Shown here piece by piece: positions 53,136 through 61,328 of a stretch of DNA of 64,000 nt. Position 1 is the first letter of the stretch. Each line of letters starts with the position of its first letter. The stretch covers positions 1-64,000 of the forward strand of contig NZ_JAAAKW010000021.1 of assembly GCF_009905615.1 (NCBI RefSeq), in the 5' to 3' direction. A program made the translations under genes and the position numbers. Origin of the DNA: Pseudomonas sp. SLFW. GTDB lineage: Bacteria; Pseudomonadota; Gammaproteobacteria; Pseudomonadales; Pseudomonadaceae. Below the pieces are notes generated by a model. The model was not told the DNA's origin. It saw only the letters and a list, made by a program, of their open reading frames with translations, and did no database searches.

Positions 53136-54068
53136 TCAACTGATATCTGCCGCCTTGATACGCTCTACCACTCTAGCTGCCAGATCGTCCGGCCGGAACT
53201 TGGCCAGGAAATCATCGGCGCCCACCTTCTTCACCATCGCCTGGTTGAATACGCCAGACAGCGAAGTATGCAAGATGATGTGCAGCTTCTGCATGCGCGG
53301 ATCGTTGCGTATCTCGGCAGTCAAGGTGTAGCCGTCCATCTCCGGCATTTCAATGTCGGAGATCATCATCAGAAATTCTTCTTCGGGCTTCTTGCCCTCG
53401 TTCACCAGGTTGCGCAGGAACTCCAGCGCCTGGCGACCGTCGTTCAACGCTGTGACTTCAACGCCAACGGTCTGCAGGCAACGCGTGACCTGCTTGCGCG
53501 CCACCGATGAGTCATCGACCGTCAGCACTCGCAGGGAAATGGCCTTGTGCTGGACTTCCGCACTGACCACACCCGCCGAAATGTTTTCCGACACGGGCGC
53601 CACTTCGGCGAGGATTTTCTCCACGTCGATGATTTCCACCAACTGGTTGTCCAGACGCGTCACGGCCGTGAGGTAGTGATCGCGACCGGTGCCCTTGGGT
53701 GGCGGATGAATGTCTTCCCAGTTCATGTTCACGATGCGTTCGACCGAATGCACCAGGAAGCCCTGAATCTTGGTGTTGTATTCGGTAATGATGACGAACG
53801 CATTGTCAACGCTGCCCAACGGGGCCGCACCCGTTGCCATTGCCAGATCGAGGATCGGAATGGTCCCGCCACGAATATTTGCCACTCCGCGCACAATCGG
53901 ACTGGATTTGGGCATATGGGTAAGTTTTGGGCACTGAAGCACCTCTTTTACCTTGAACACGTTGATCCCATACAACTGCTTGCCATCCAGACGGAACAGC
54001 AGCAGTTCAAGGCGGTTCTGCCCTACCAGTTGAGTGCGCTGGTTCACTGAATCCAAAACACCAGCCAT
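53136..54068 (-). CDS. cheV: chemotaxis coupling protein CheV
   Basis: CheV couples receptors to CheA and takes part in adaptation. The 310-residue protein has a CheW-like domain (about 15-155, LLLFRLDGKQLYGINVFKV, VRGVANIRGGTIPILDL) and a receiver domain (about 180-305) with acidic D185/D186 and phospho-acceptor D238 (MISDIEMPEMDG). AAGGAG precedes the ATG at 54068. It is divergent from flgA with a 76-bp gap. Confidence 0.96.
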   Translation of the reverse strand: MAGVLDSVNQRTQLVGQNRLELLLFRLDGKQLYGINVFKVKEVLQCPKLTHMPKSSPIVRGVANIRGGTIPILDLAMATGAAPLGSVDNAFVIITEYNTKIQGFLVHSVERIVNMNWEDIHPPPKGTGRDHYLTAVTRLDNQLVEIIDVEKILAEVAPVSENISAGVVSAEVQHKAISLRVLTVDDSSVARKQVTRCLQTVGVEVTALNDGRQALEFLRNLVNEGKKPEEEFLMMISDIEMPEMDGYTLTAEIRNDPRMQKLHIILHTSLSGVFNQAMVKKVGADDFLAKFRPDDLAARVVERIKAADIS

Positions 54069-54117
54069 GCCCCACTCCTTCCCAAAACGACCAATTGCGC
54101 ACTGCCCCATCGGCAAG

Positions 54118-54132
54118 CGGCACGGGCCTTGC
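54118..54132 (+). promoter_or_regulatory. sigma54 promoter pointing at flgA
   Basis: The plus strand reads CGGCAC-GGGCC-TTGC followed by T, fitting YGGCACG-N4-TTGCW. The -12 C is at 54132, so the start point should be about 54144, one base before the flgA ATG. Confidence 0.85.
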
Positions 54133-54144
54133 TATTTACCTGTC

Positions 54145-54906
54145 ATGAACACACAAACGACAGTATCCCGACACCCGGCCTCCGCCCTTCGCAGTCTTTT
54201 CAGCCTGCTCATGGCGGCGTGTCTGCTCTGTGCCGCCGGGATCAGCCGTGCGGACAATGTGACCTTGCCTGAACAACTTATCGGCGTCACCCAGGGCTTT
54301 CTTGAATTCACCGTGGAAGACTATTTGGCCACCAGCCAGACCGCCGGTCGCTACGAGATCGAGGTCAAGCAGCTCGACCCTCGCTTGCGCATGGCGCATT
54401 GCGACAAGGATTTGACAGCGTCACTGGAAAGCCCCGCCCAACCCATTGGCCGGGTCACCGTCAAAGTGCGCTGTGAAGGCAGTGCTCCATGGACGGTGTT
54501 CGTGCCCGCCCAGGTACATCTGTTTCGCAATGTCGTGACGGTGGTCCGGCCAATGAAGCGGGATGCCATCGTTTCTGAAGGCGACGTGGCGCTGCGTGAA
54601 CGCGACGTAGGGCAGCTGGGGCAAGGCTTCCTTGATTCCCTCGATCAGGCGGTCGGGCAGAAAGTGGTCCGACCAACGGTCATCGATCAGATTCTGACGC
54701 CCGTCCACCTTGAACAGCCGCAAATGGTGCACAAAGGCGATCAGGTGGTCATCAGTGCTCGCAGCGGCTCGATGAGTGTGCGCATGCCCGGCGAGGCCCT
54801 CTCGGATGGTGGCTTCAACGAACAGATACGGGTGAAAAACCTGAATTCGAAACGCGTGATCAAGGCCAATATCGTGGCCCCTGGTCAGGTCGAGGTGCCT
54901 ATGTAA
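54145..54906 (+). CDS. flgA: P-ring assembly chaperone FlgA
   Basis: FlgA is the periplasmic chaperone for P-ring (FlgI) assembly. From the ATG at 54145 it has 253 residues with a signal peptide (RSLFSLLMAACLLCAAGISRA, cut near 36) and a C-terminal SAF domain (VVRPMKRDAIVSEGDVALRERDVG, VVRPTVIDQILTPVHLEQPQMVHKGDQVVI). No ribosome site is visible, and the sigma54 start point would lie next to the ATG. The next ATG (54211) would cut the signal peptide. Confidence 0.94.
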   Translation: MNTQTTVSRHPASALRSLFSLLMAACLLCAAGISRADNVTLPEQLIGVTQGFLEFTVEDYLATSQTAGRYEIEVKQLDPRLRMAHCDKDLTASLESPAQPIGRVTVKVRCEGSAPWTVFVPAQVHLFRNVVTVVRPMKRDAIVSEGDVALRERDVGQLGQGFLDSLDQAVGQKVVRPTVIDQILTPVHLEQPQMVHKGDQVVISARSGSMSVRMPGEALSDGGFNEQIRVKNLNSKRVIKANIVAPGQVEVPM

Positions 54907-55003
54907 ACGCTGATGTCCTCTGGCGCTACGCTTGCGCTTTTCCTACACTCGGAACCCATACGCCTGATACGCAGTCCATTTGAGACTGTTTTCGTATAGG
55001 CCC

Positions 55004-55030
55004 TAAAGTTATTCCGGGTTTGGCCGAAAC
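55004..55030 (+). promoter_or_regulatory. sigma28 (FliA) promoter of flgMN
   Basis: The plus strand reads TAAAGTTA-N11-GCCGAAAC against TAAAGTTT-N11-GCCGATAA (7/8 and 6/8). It lies 37 bp before flgM, so flgM can be made both by readthrough from flgA and from its own FliA promoter. Confidence 0.82.
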
Positions 55031-55066
55031 CAAGGCAAGCGTCCTAGAACCCAGAGGTTTTCAATC

Positions 55067-55384
55067 ATGGTCATCGACTTCAGTCGTTTGAATAGTTCCA
55101 CCACCGTTGGAGGTACAACACGTACTCCTAACGCCAAGGAAACCAGCAAAACCGACGCCGCGGCGACGGTCAGGACTTCCGAAAGCGTCAGCGGCAGTGG
55201 CGAGACAGTACATTTGAGCAGCGAAGCTCAACAGTTGCAGAAGATCACTGATTCGTTGCGTGATCAGCCCGTCGTCAACAGCAGCCGTGTCGCTGAGTTG
55301 AAGCAGGCTATCGCCGACGGCAGCTACAAGGTCGACAGCAACCGTGTTGCGAGCAAAATGCTTAATTTTGAAGCCCAGCGCTAG
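55067..55384 (+). CDS. flgM: anti-sigma28 factor FlgM
   Basis: FlgM holds FliA inactive until it is exported through the finished hook-basal body. The 105-residue protein is unstructured in the first half and has the FliA-binding helices in the second ([41 protein letters not shown]). AGAGG precedes the ATG. It is followed by flgN after 49 bp. Confidence 0.95.
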   Translation: MVIDFSRLNSSTTVGGTTRTPNAKETSKTDAAATVRTSESVSGSGETVHLSSEAQQLQKITDSLRDQPVVNSSRVAELKQAIADGSYKVDSNRVASKMLNFEAQR

Positions 55385-55433
55385 CCCCCGGTCCGCGCAG
55401 GGGCTTCTGGACGCTTAAATCCCAGGGCATGCG

Positions 55434-55901
55434 ATGCAAGACACTACTTTGCTTCAACTGATCACGGACGATATTGCGCCAGCCCAGCATCTGCTGGAGA
55501 TCCTGAAGGCCGAGTCATTGGCGCTGCATGGTCGCAATATGGTCGAAATGGAACACATCCTGGCGCAGAAACAGGCGTTGGTGATCGTGCTCGAACAGCA
55601 CGGACGCAGACGCTCGCAACTGTTGTCGAGTCTTGGCCTGCCCGCCAGTCGAGCGGGACTTGAGGAAGTGGCTAAACACTCGTCAGTGGGTGAAGCGTTA
55701 TTGACAGCGGGCGATGAACTGAGTGCACTGATAGCCGAGTGCCAAGCGGCCAATGAACAGAACGGCGGCCTGATTCAGTTACAGCAACTGACCACGGCAC
55801 AGCAACTCAGAATCCTCAACGGTGGCGACACTCCAACGCTCTATGACAGCCGGGGTTCGACATCAGGCAGGGCCAGACCACGTCCGCTCAGCCAGGCGTA
55901 A
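55434..55901 (+). CDS. flgN: flagellar export chaperone FlgN
   Basis: FlgN is the cytosolic chaperone of FlgK and FlgL. The 155-residue protein is a long helical bundle (LQLITDDIAPAQHLLEILKAESLALHGRNMVEMEHILAQKQALV) with a short unordered tail that binds clients. It is cotranscribed with flgM. Confidence 0.94.
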   Translation: MQDTTLLQLITDDIAPAQHLLEILKAESLALHGRNMVEMEHILAQKQALVIVLEQHGRRRSQLLSSLGLPASRAGLEEVAKHSSVGEALLTAGDELSALIAECQAANEQNGGLIQLQQLTTAQQLRILNGGDTPTLYDSRGSTSGRARPRPLSQA

Positions 55902-55982
55902 GTTCTTGTATCAAGGCGTGCAACATGATGGCAAAATGCCTCGGCCGCACGCTGTCGTTTTTTGCCTGGAGATGGATAAACC

Positions 55983-56723
55983 GTGAATGCCTCAAGCGCG
56001 GAAGATGTTCCGCAGCCCCCGAAGGTACTTACCACGCCTTTGGAAATTGCCGCCAACATGCGGTTGCTGATGGAAAGTCATGATCCGCTGATCATCACTT
56101 TTCACGAGCGCAGTCAGCGCTTCCAGAGCTATGTCATCGACGTTGATCGCGACAGCAACGAGATCGCGCTCGACGAAATGATTCCCCGCGACGGTGAACG
56201 GTATCTGGCCAATGGCGAGCCGTTTCGCGTCGAAGGCTTCCACGACGGCGTGCGAATCGCCTGGGAAGTGAAGGCACAGATGACCATCATCGAGGAGCCG
56301 CACAGCTACCGTGGCCCTCTGCCTGAAGAAGTCGTTTACCACCAACGCCGCAATGCCTTTCGCGCTGCATTGAAGCTGGCCTCGCTGGTGGACATCGAAA
56401 TCGGTGGTGACAAGCTCAAGTCGCCGTTGCGCGGCAAGCTTCTGGACGTCTCGGCCACCGGCTGCAAATTGCGCTTTGAAGGCGACGTCTCCGAACGCAT
56501 GCAACTGGGCCAGGTCTACGAACGCTTTATCGCCTCCCTGCCCTTCGGCAGCATGAGCACCTCGGTAGAGCTGCGATACCTGCACTTCGAAGAAAAGATC
56601 AACACCACCTTCGCCGGTGTTCGCTTCCACAACATCAGTGGGTTGGTGCAACGCCAGGTCGAACGGTTCGTGTACCAATTGCAGCGCGAAGCCCGTCGCT
56701 TCGACAAAGACGACGACTTCTGA
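55983..56723 (+). CDS. ycgR: flagellar brake protein YcgR (PilZ domain)
   Basis: YcgR binds c-di-GMP and slows or biases the flagellar motor. The 246-residue protein has an N-terminal YcgR domain (about 15-115) and a PilZ domain (about 118-235) with the RxxxR site R123-R127 (RRNAFR) and D155-V-S-A-T-G160. The start is a GTG at 55983 preceded by GGAG. It is last in the flgM-flgN-ycgR group and ends at a good terminator. Confidence 0.95.
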   Translation: MNASSAEDVPQPPKVLTTPLEIAANMRLLMESHDPLIITFHERSQRFQSYVIDVDRDSNEIALDEMIPRDGERYLANGEPFRVEGFHDGVRIAWEVKAQMTIIEEPHSYRGPLPEEVVYHQRRNAFRAALKLASLVDIEIGGDKLKSPLRGKLLDVSATGCKLRFEGDVSERMQLGQVYERFIASLPFGSMSTSVELRYLHFEEKINTTFAGVRFHNISGLVQRQVERFVYQLQREARRFDKDDDF

Positions 56724-56724
56724 T

Positions 56725-56746
56725 AACGGCCCTTCGGGGCCGTTTC
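56725..56746 (+). terminator. intrinsic terminator of ycgR
   Basis: A perfect 8-bp stem AACGGCCC/GGGCCGTT with a TTCG loop followed by TTT, immediately after the ycgR stop. Confidence 0.85.
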
Positions 56747-56826
56747 ATCTTCCACCTCCCCCTTTTTTCGGCATCCCACACAAGCCAGTGTCGCCTCGAA
56801 GTTTGGCGGCTGGCGCAGGTTCAACA

Positions 56827-57186
56827 ATGGGAGCGAACTCATTCGCGAAGGGGGCGGTACAGCCGATACATTTCCAGCGGCTGGTCAATCTTCGCGAATG
56901 AATTCGCTCCCACAGAAGTTCAGCGTTGCCTTCGAGACCGAGGCCTGACTCGACCTCAACCTGTGGGAGCGAATTCATTCGCGAAGGGCCGGTACAGCCC
57001 ACACGTCTCCGTCGCCTGATCCTTCTTTCGCGAATGAATTCGCTCCCACAGAAGTACAGCGTCGCCTCCGAATCCAAGGCCGGGCGCGACCTCAACCTGT
57101 GGGAGCGAATTTATTCGCGAAGGGGGCGGTACAGCCGATACATTTCCAGCGGCTGGTCAATCTTCGCGAATAAATTCGCTCCCACA
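56827..57186. repeat. tandem array of three REP inverted pairs
   Basis: Three REPIN copies of about 88 bp (56827-56913, 56962-57050, 57098-57186) are spaced 135-136 bp apart. The first and third share an identical inner spacer (ending CGGCTGGTCAATCTT) and differ from the second. The linkers between copies are also similar (CAGAAGT-CAGCGT and CCTCAACC blocks), so the array grew by tandem duplication. The 540-bp gap between ycgR and the next gene holds only this and the ycgR terminator. Confidence 0.92.
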
Positions 57187-57261
57187 GAAGTTCAGCGTCG
57201 CCGGGACGGCTGGTGGCCCCCACAGGGTGAGGCCGTGCACAGATACGCGCCGTGTAGCACG

Positions 57262-58212
57262 TTAGAACGCGTCCACCACGGGGCCAAAACTGCGTCGCAG
57301 CGATTGGGGTGACTGCCCGTAGACGCGGATGAACGCCCGACGCATGCGTTCCCGATCCCCGAATCCCGTTTCTGTGGCCACAACTTCCAGCGAGTGACGC
57401 CCCTGCTCCATCATCAGTCGGGCCGTTTCCAGCCGCAGGTTCTCCACGGCCTTGGCGGGCGACATGCCGGTTTCCGCCCGAAATGACCGGCTGAACTGGC
57501 GCGGGCTGAGGCAGGCGGCGTCGGCCAGCTCTTCCACCGACAACTCCCGCCGCAGGTGCTTGCGGGCGTACTCCAGCGACAGCTGGATGCGGTCGGAGCT
57601 GGGGCTCATCTCCAACATCGCCGAATGCTGCGACTGTCCGCCGGCGCGACGATGATAGAGCACCAGATGCTGCGACACCTTGCGCGCCAGCTCGGCGCCG
57701 TGGTCCTTTTCCACCATGCCGAGGGTCAGGTCCAGTGCCGCCGTCATGCCGGCCGAGGTCCAGATTTTGCCGTCGATGATGTAAATCCGGTCTTCCTCGA
57801 CCTTGATGGCGGGAAAGCGCTCACGCATTTCACGCGCTCGCGCCCAATGCACGGTGGCGCGACGCCCATCAAGCAACCCCGCTTCGGCCAGGGCAAACGC
57901 GCCCACGCACAACGCGCCCACCCGACGGGACGTCGCGTAGGCGTCGATGAGAAACGCATTGATCGCCGGTGAGGCCGACGACGCATCCATGGCGCCACTG
58001 ATCAGCACCGTGTCGAATTGCGGACGATCCAATGGTTGAGTGGCCACCGAGGTGTACAACGCGCTGGCAGCCACCAGCCCGCCATGCTCAGACAAGACGT
58101 GGATGTCGTACAGTTTTTTCTCGGCCGCCAGATTGGCAAATTCGAACGCCGACAACGCGGCGAGGCTCATGACCTGAAAATCAGGCCGGACAATAAGCGC
58201 AACGGTTTGCAT
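57262..58212 (-). CDS. GlxA-type AraC family transcriptional regulator
   Basis: A DJ-1/PfpI-like N-terminal domain (about 1-185, with GALCVGAFALAEAGLLDGRRATVHW holding the nucleophile-elbow Cys) is fused to a C-terminal AraC HTH (about 215-312, LSVEELADAACLSPRQFSRSFRAETGMSP). This is the GlxA build of regulator. The ligand is unknown. The ATG at 58212 is used; a GTG 18 bp upstream is possible. It is unrelated to flagella and marks the end of that region. Confidence 0.9.
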   Translation of the reverse strand: MQTVALIVRPDFQVMSLAALSAFEFANLAAEKKLYDIHVLSEHGGLVAASALYTSVATQPLDRPQFDTVLISGAMDASSASPAINAFLIDAYATSRRVGALCVGAFALAEAGLLDGRRATVHWARAREMRERFPAIKVEEDRIYIIDGKIWTSAGMTAALDLTLGMVEKDHGAELARKVSQHLVLYHRRAGGQSQHSAMLEMSPSSDRIQLSLEYARKHLRRELSVEELADAACLSPRQFSRSFRAETGMSPAKAVENLRLETARLMMEQGRHSLEVVATETGFGDRERMRRAFIRVYGQSPQSLRRSFGPVVDAF

Positions 58213-58355
58213 AGAGGCGGTGCCCGTCACAAAGAACTCGATTCTAGACCCAAGCGCCTCGCAAGCAAGCCTTCTCTTTGAAGCGCACTTTCAATCAAAA
58301 ATGCAGACGCTCTGCCCCGCTTCCAGAGGCAGCGGGACAGAGCGACGCAAGGGGG

Positions 58356-59102
58356 TCAACCGGCCAGGAAGCCGTTGTTGAACTCGGTCACGAAAGCCAT
58401 CTCGTTCGGGCCTGGCGCTGCACGCAGAGGCTTGGCACGTTCGACCAGGATTTCATCGGCATCGGTGCCCAGCGCGGCAAGGGTTTCTTCGATGAACTCG
58501 CCCAGCGGCATGGCGCGTGGTTCGTCGTTGCTGCCCAACAGGTCGGTCTGGGTCCACGGCGGCGCGATTTCCAGCACACGCACCGAGGTGTCGCGGAGCA
58601 TGAAACGCTGCGACAGCGAGTACGAATGCAACGCCGCCTTGGTCGCGCTGTAGACCGCAGTCAGGGCCAGTGGCACGAAGGCCAGCACAGACGAGACGTT
58701 GATCACGACCGCATCGGGTTGGGTTTTCAGGTGCTCGATCAGCCCGGAGGTCACGCGGATCGGGCCGGACACGTTGGTGGTCAGGGTATCGATCAACAGT
58801 TTTTCGTCGATGGGCTTGCTGGCGTCGTCGATCTGCATGATGCCAGCATTATTGATCAGCACGTTCAGCGTCGGGAAGCGGCGCACCACGTCAGCGGTCA
58901 CTTTGGCGATGTCGGCTGCATCGCCGACGTCCAGGGTCACACTTTCCATGCCCGGATTCGCCGCAGCGACTTCCTTGAGCAGCGCCTCACGGCGCCCGGC
59001 GATGATCACTTTATTGCCGCGTTGATGCAGGGCTTCCGCCAAAGCGCGGCCGATGCCCGAACCGCCGCCAGTGATGAAGATCGTGTTTTGGGTCAATTTC
59101 AT
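58356..59102 (-). CDS. short-chain dehydrogenase/reductase, DltE-like
   Basis: A classical SDR of 248 residues. It has the NAD(P) motif TGGGSGIG (11-18), NNAG, and the active site YSATK, with TLDVGDAADI for cofactor choice. The N-terminus MKLTQNTIFITGGGSGIGRALAEAL is that of the DltE-like oxidoreductases. A GGAG site lies before the ATG at 59102. It may be regulated by the GlxA-type gene downstream. Substrate unknown. Confidence 0.9.
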   Translation of the reverse strand: MKLTQNTIFITGGGSGIGRALAEALHQRGNKVIIAGRREALLKEVAAANPGMESVTLDVGDAADIAKVTADVVRRFPTLNVLINNAGIMQIDDASKPIDEKLLIDTLTTNVSGPIRVTSGLIEHLKTQPDAVVINVSSVLAFVPLALTAVYSATKAALHSYSLSQRFMLRDTSVRVLEIAPPWTQTDLLGSNDEPRAMPLGEFIEETLAALGTDADEILVERAKPLRAAPGPNEMAFVTEFNNGFLAG

Positions 59103-59340
59103 GTCGGTTCTCCGAAAGTAAGGGTTGATGCGCACGCCGCCAGTCAGGGCCGTGGCGTTGTGTGCATCTCGGGAACTGATGTTAGAGAGAGGGCGATGGC
59201 GCGATGTGCCGTAAAAACACCCTTTCCGGCCATTCGTGCAAGGCCGGAAAACACGTCTTTATTCGTGGCTTTTATGACCGGTGCACGATCGCGACAGGGC
59301 TTACCCTGACGCCTGATAACGTCAAGACAGCAGGTGCGGG

Positions 59341-59754
59341 ATGTTCAGTCACAGAGGCACCGCCGTGATCACCGGCGTTTCGTCAGGCCCAAGCCTGGCA
59401 TACGCGCGGCGCATGGCCGCTCAGGGATACGATCTGATTCTGGTCGCGACGGATCGTGATCGGCTGCAAACGGTGGCCAGACGGATCACCGATGTTTCCG
59501 GGCGTCTGGTGGAAGTGCTGGCGGGCGACCTTAGCCGTCGTGAAGATGCACAACGGATCGAGCGGCTGTTGGGCGCCGATGCCAGCATCACGCTGGTGGT
59601 GAACTATCGCACCCACCGCGCCTTGTTGCCGACGGCGCTGACACGCCATGTCAGCGCCGTGATCGAGGTGACGGGCAAGGCGCAATGCCCGCTGGACGAC
59701 GCGACATGGAGCCTGTTCCTCATGCAATGGGAACGAAGCGGTCCCCTGCACTGA
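59341..59754 (+). CDS. short truncated SDR-like protein
   Basis: A 137-residue protein with the first half of an SDR fold. It has VITGVSSGPSLAYARRMAAQGYDLILVATDRDRLQ, but the glycine motif is altered (GVSSGPS). The NNAG element is NYRT, and the catalytic YxxxK half is missing. It ends in a short unrelated tail. It may be a decayed SDR or a small Rossmann protein with another role; catalysis as an SDR is not expected. Confidence 0.6.
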   Translation: MFSHRGTAVITGVSSGPSLAYARRMAAQGYDLILVATDRDRLQTVARRITDVSGRLVEVLAGDLSRREDAQRIERLLGADASITLVVNYRTHRALLPTALTRHVSAVIEVTGKAQCPLDDATWSLFLMQWERSGPLH

Positions 59755-59791
59755 GCGCAACGTTCGAAACCGGGGACAGGCGGGTTGGGCC

Positions 59792-61273
59792 TTACAACGG
59801 CCGATCCACGCCGACATCCCGCAAAGCATCATGAGCGGCATCTGGCTTGGCCGACTGAGGCTCGGTGCTGACGTCGCCGTCCACCACAGCCACCGGCCTC
59901 ACAACGCCTTCGCCTGACGCCACCACCCGTTCCGGCTGTTCTTCGCTGCCGGGTTGCGGCTCCGCCGACTGTCCTGTCTGAGGCTCGGCAGCGTCGGGCG
60001 CCGGTTCCGTCGTGGTCTGCATCTGATCCTGAACCACCTGTTCGTCCACCCGTGGGTCGAGGGCCACCACCAGTGGCGAGCTGGACATGCTGTCCGGCAT
60101 CGCGACGTGGTGCAGTGGCGCGTCGACGACCTGGTGCAGATTGGTGACGGCTTTCGGACGAATCCGCAGCGTCAGAATCAACGCGATGCAACAGACGAAG
60201 GCATAGAGCATGTTGCTGCCAAACTGCTTCATCAGCACGCCCGACACCAAGGGCCCAATACTGGCGCCCACGCCGTAGGTCATCAGCAGCATGGCCGTCA
60301 GCGACACCCTGCGTTCGCCTTCGACGTGGTCGTTGGAAAACGCCACCGCCAGCGGGTACAGCGCGAATTGCAGCAACGACGCCATGAAGCCCATCGCGAA
60401 CACCGCTTCCAGCGGCAAGCCCGGAAAGACCGCCAGTGGCAACGCCGCCAGTACCAACAGACCGGCCACGCCGCGAATCAGCCAGGCGCGGTCATAGCGG
60501 TCCGACAGTTTGCCCAAGGGCCCTTGCACAAGAAGACCCGCGCCGATACACGTCGCCATGAACAGACCGACATGCTCGGTGCTCAGCCCCTGCTGCGCGG
60601 CATACAGCGGCGCCAGGCCGTAAAACGAACCGATGATCAGACCGGCGCTCAGCACCGTGGTGAGCGACTGTGGCACGCGACGCATGAAGAACAGCGGTTC
60701 CAGCGGCGCAGGGCGCATCGGCGCCGGGTGAATGCTGCGGGTCATCGCCACCGGCACCAGGCAGAGCGTGAAGCACATCGCGACCAGCATCAGCAGCTCA
60801 GGCCCCAGTTGCGGGTGCACCACGAGAATCAGTTGACCAAGGACCAGCCCCAGGTACGACGCGATCATGTAGCCGCTGAACACCGTGCCGCGCTGTTTGG
60901 GCGAGGCTTGTTCGTTGAGCCAACTCTCGATGACCATGTACTGACACATCATGCCGAGGCCGACGATCATCCGCAGAAAGATCCAGGCTGGCAGGTAATT
61001 GATCAGCCCGTGGCCCAGAACGGCAGCGCCGACGATCCCCGCGCACGTCGCGTACGCGCGGATGTGTCCGACCCGCCCAATCAGCCGGTGACCGACCTTG
61101 CCGCCCAACGCCAGACCGACGTAGTTGGCGGCCATCAACGCACCGACCCACAGGCCATCGACCTGATCGGCAGCGAGACGCAAGGCAAGGTAGGTACTCA
61201 GAAGGCCCGAACCGATCAACATCATCAGTGAGGCAAAATACAGCGCTCGAAACGATTTCCAGATTTGGCGCAT
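59792..61273 (-). CDS. MFS transporter with long polar C-terminal tail
   Basis: A 12-helix major facilitator protein (about 10-370) like the YcaD/YfkF-type permeases, with a GGKVGHRLIGRVGHIR loop between helices 2 and 3 and GKLSDRYDR in the middle repeat. It is followed by an unusual cytoplasmic tail of about 120 residues rich in Glu, Gln, Pro and Asp. GGAAAG precedes the ATG. It lies downstream of the glutamine-synthetase-like gene past a terminator. Substrate unknown. Confidence 0.88.
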   Translation of the reverse strand: MRQIWKSFRALYFASLMMLIGSGLLSTYLALRLAADQVDGLWVGALMAANYVGLALGGKVGHRLIGRVGHIRAYATCAGIVGAAVLGHGLINYLPAWIFLRMIVGLGMMCQYMVIESWLNEQASPKQRGTVFSGYMIASYLGLVLGQLILVVHPQLGPELLMLVAMCFTLCLVPVAMTRSIHPAPMRPAPLEPLFFMRRVPQSLTTVLSAGLIIGSFYGLAPLYAAQQGLSTEHVGLFMATCIGAGLLVQGPLGKLSDRYDRAWLIRGVAGLLVLAALPLAVFPGLPLEAVFAMGFMASLLQFALYPLAVAFSNDHVEGERRVSLTAMLLMTYGVGASIGPLVSGVLMKQFGSNMLYAFVCCIALILTLRIRPKAVTNLHQVVDAPLHHVAMPDSMSSSPLVVALDPRVDEQVVQDQMQTTTEPAPDAAEPQTGQSAEPQPGSEEQPERVVASGEGVVRPVAVVDGDVSTEPQSAKPDAAHDALRDVGVDRPL

Positions 61274-61282
61274 TGGCTTTCC

Positions 61283-61317
61283 AAAAACGAAAACCCTCCT
61301 CCAATGGAGGGTTTTCG
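61283..61317 (-). terminator. terminator between the glutamine synthetase-like and MFS genes
   Basis: A perfect 12-bp stem CGAAAACCCTCC (61288-61299) and its complement (61306-61317) with a 6-nt loop, followed on the minus strand by TTTTT. It ends only about 10 bp before the MFS start codon. Confidence 0.9.
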
Positions 61318-61328
61318 AACCACGGTTC

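Noticed and set aside
55902-55940. sigma28 promoter for ycgR
   Set aside because: TCAAGGCG has an acceptable -35 but the -10 at the right spacing matches only 4/8.
56827-57186. possible CRISPR array
   Set aside because: The repeats are inverted pairs with a period of about 136 bp and related spacers, which fits REPINs; no cas genes are near.
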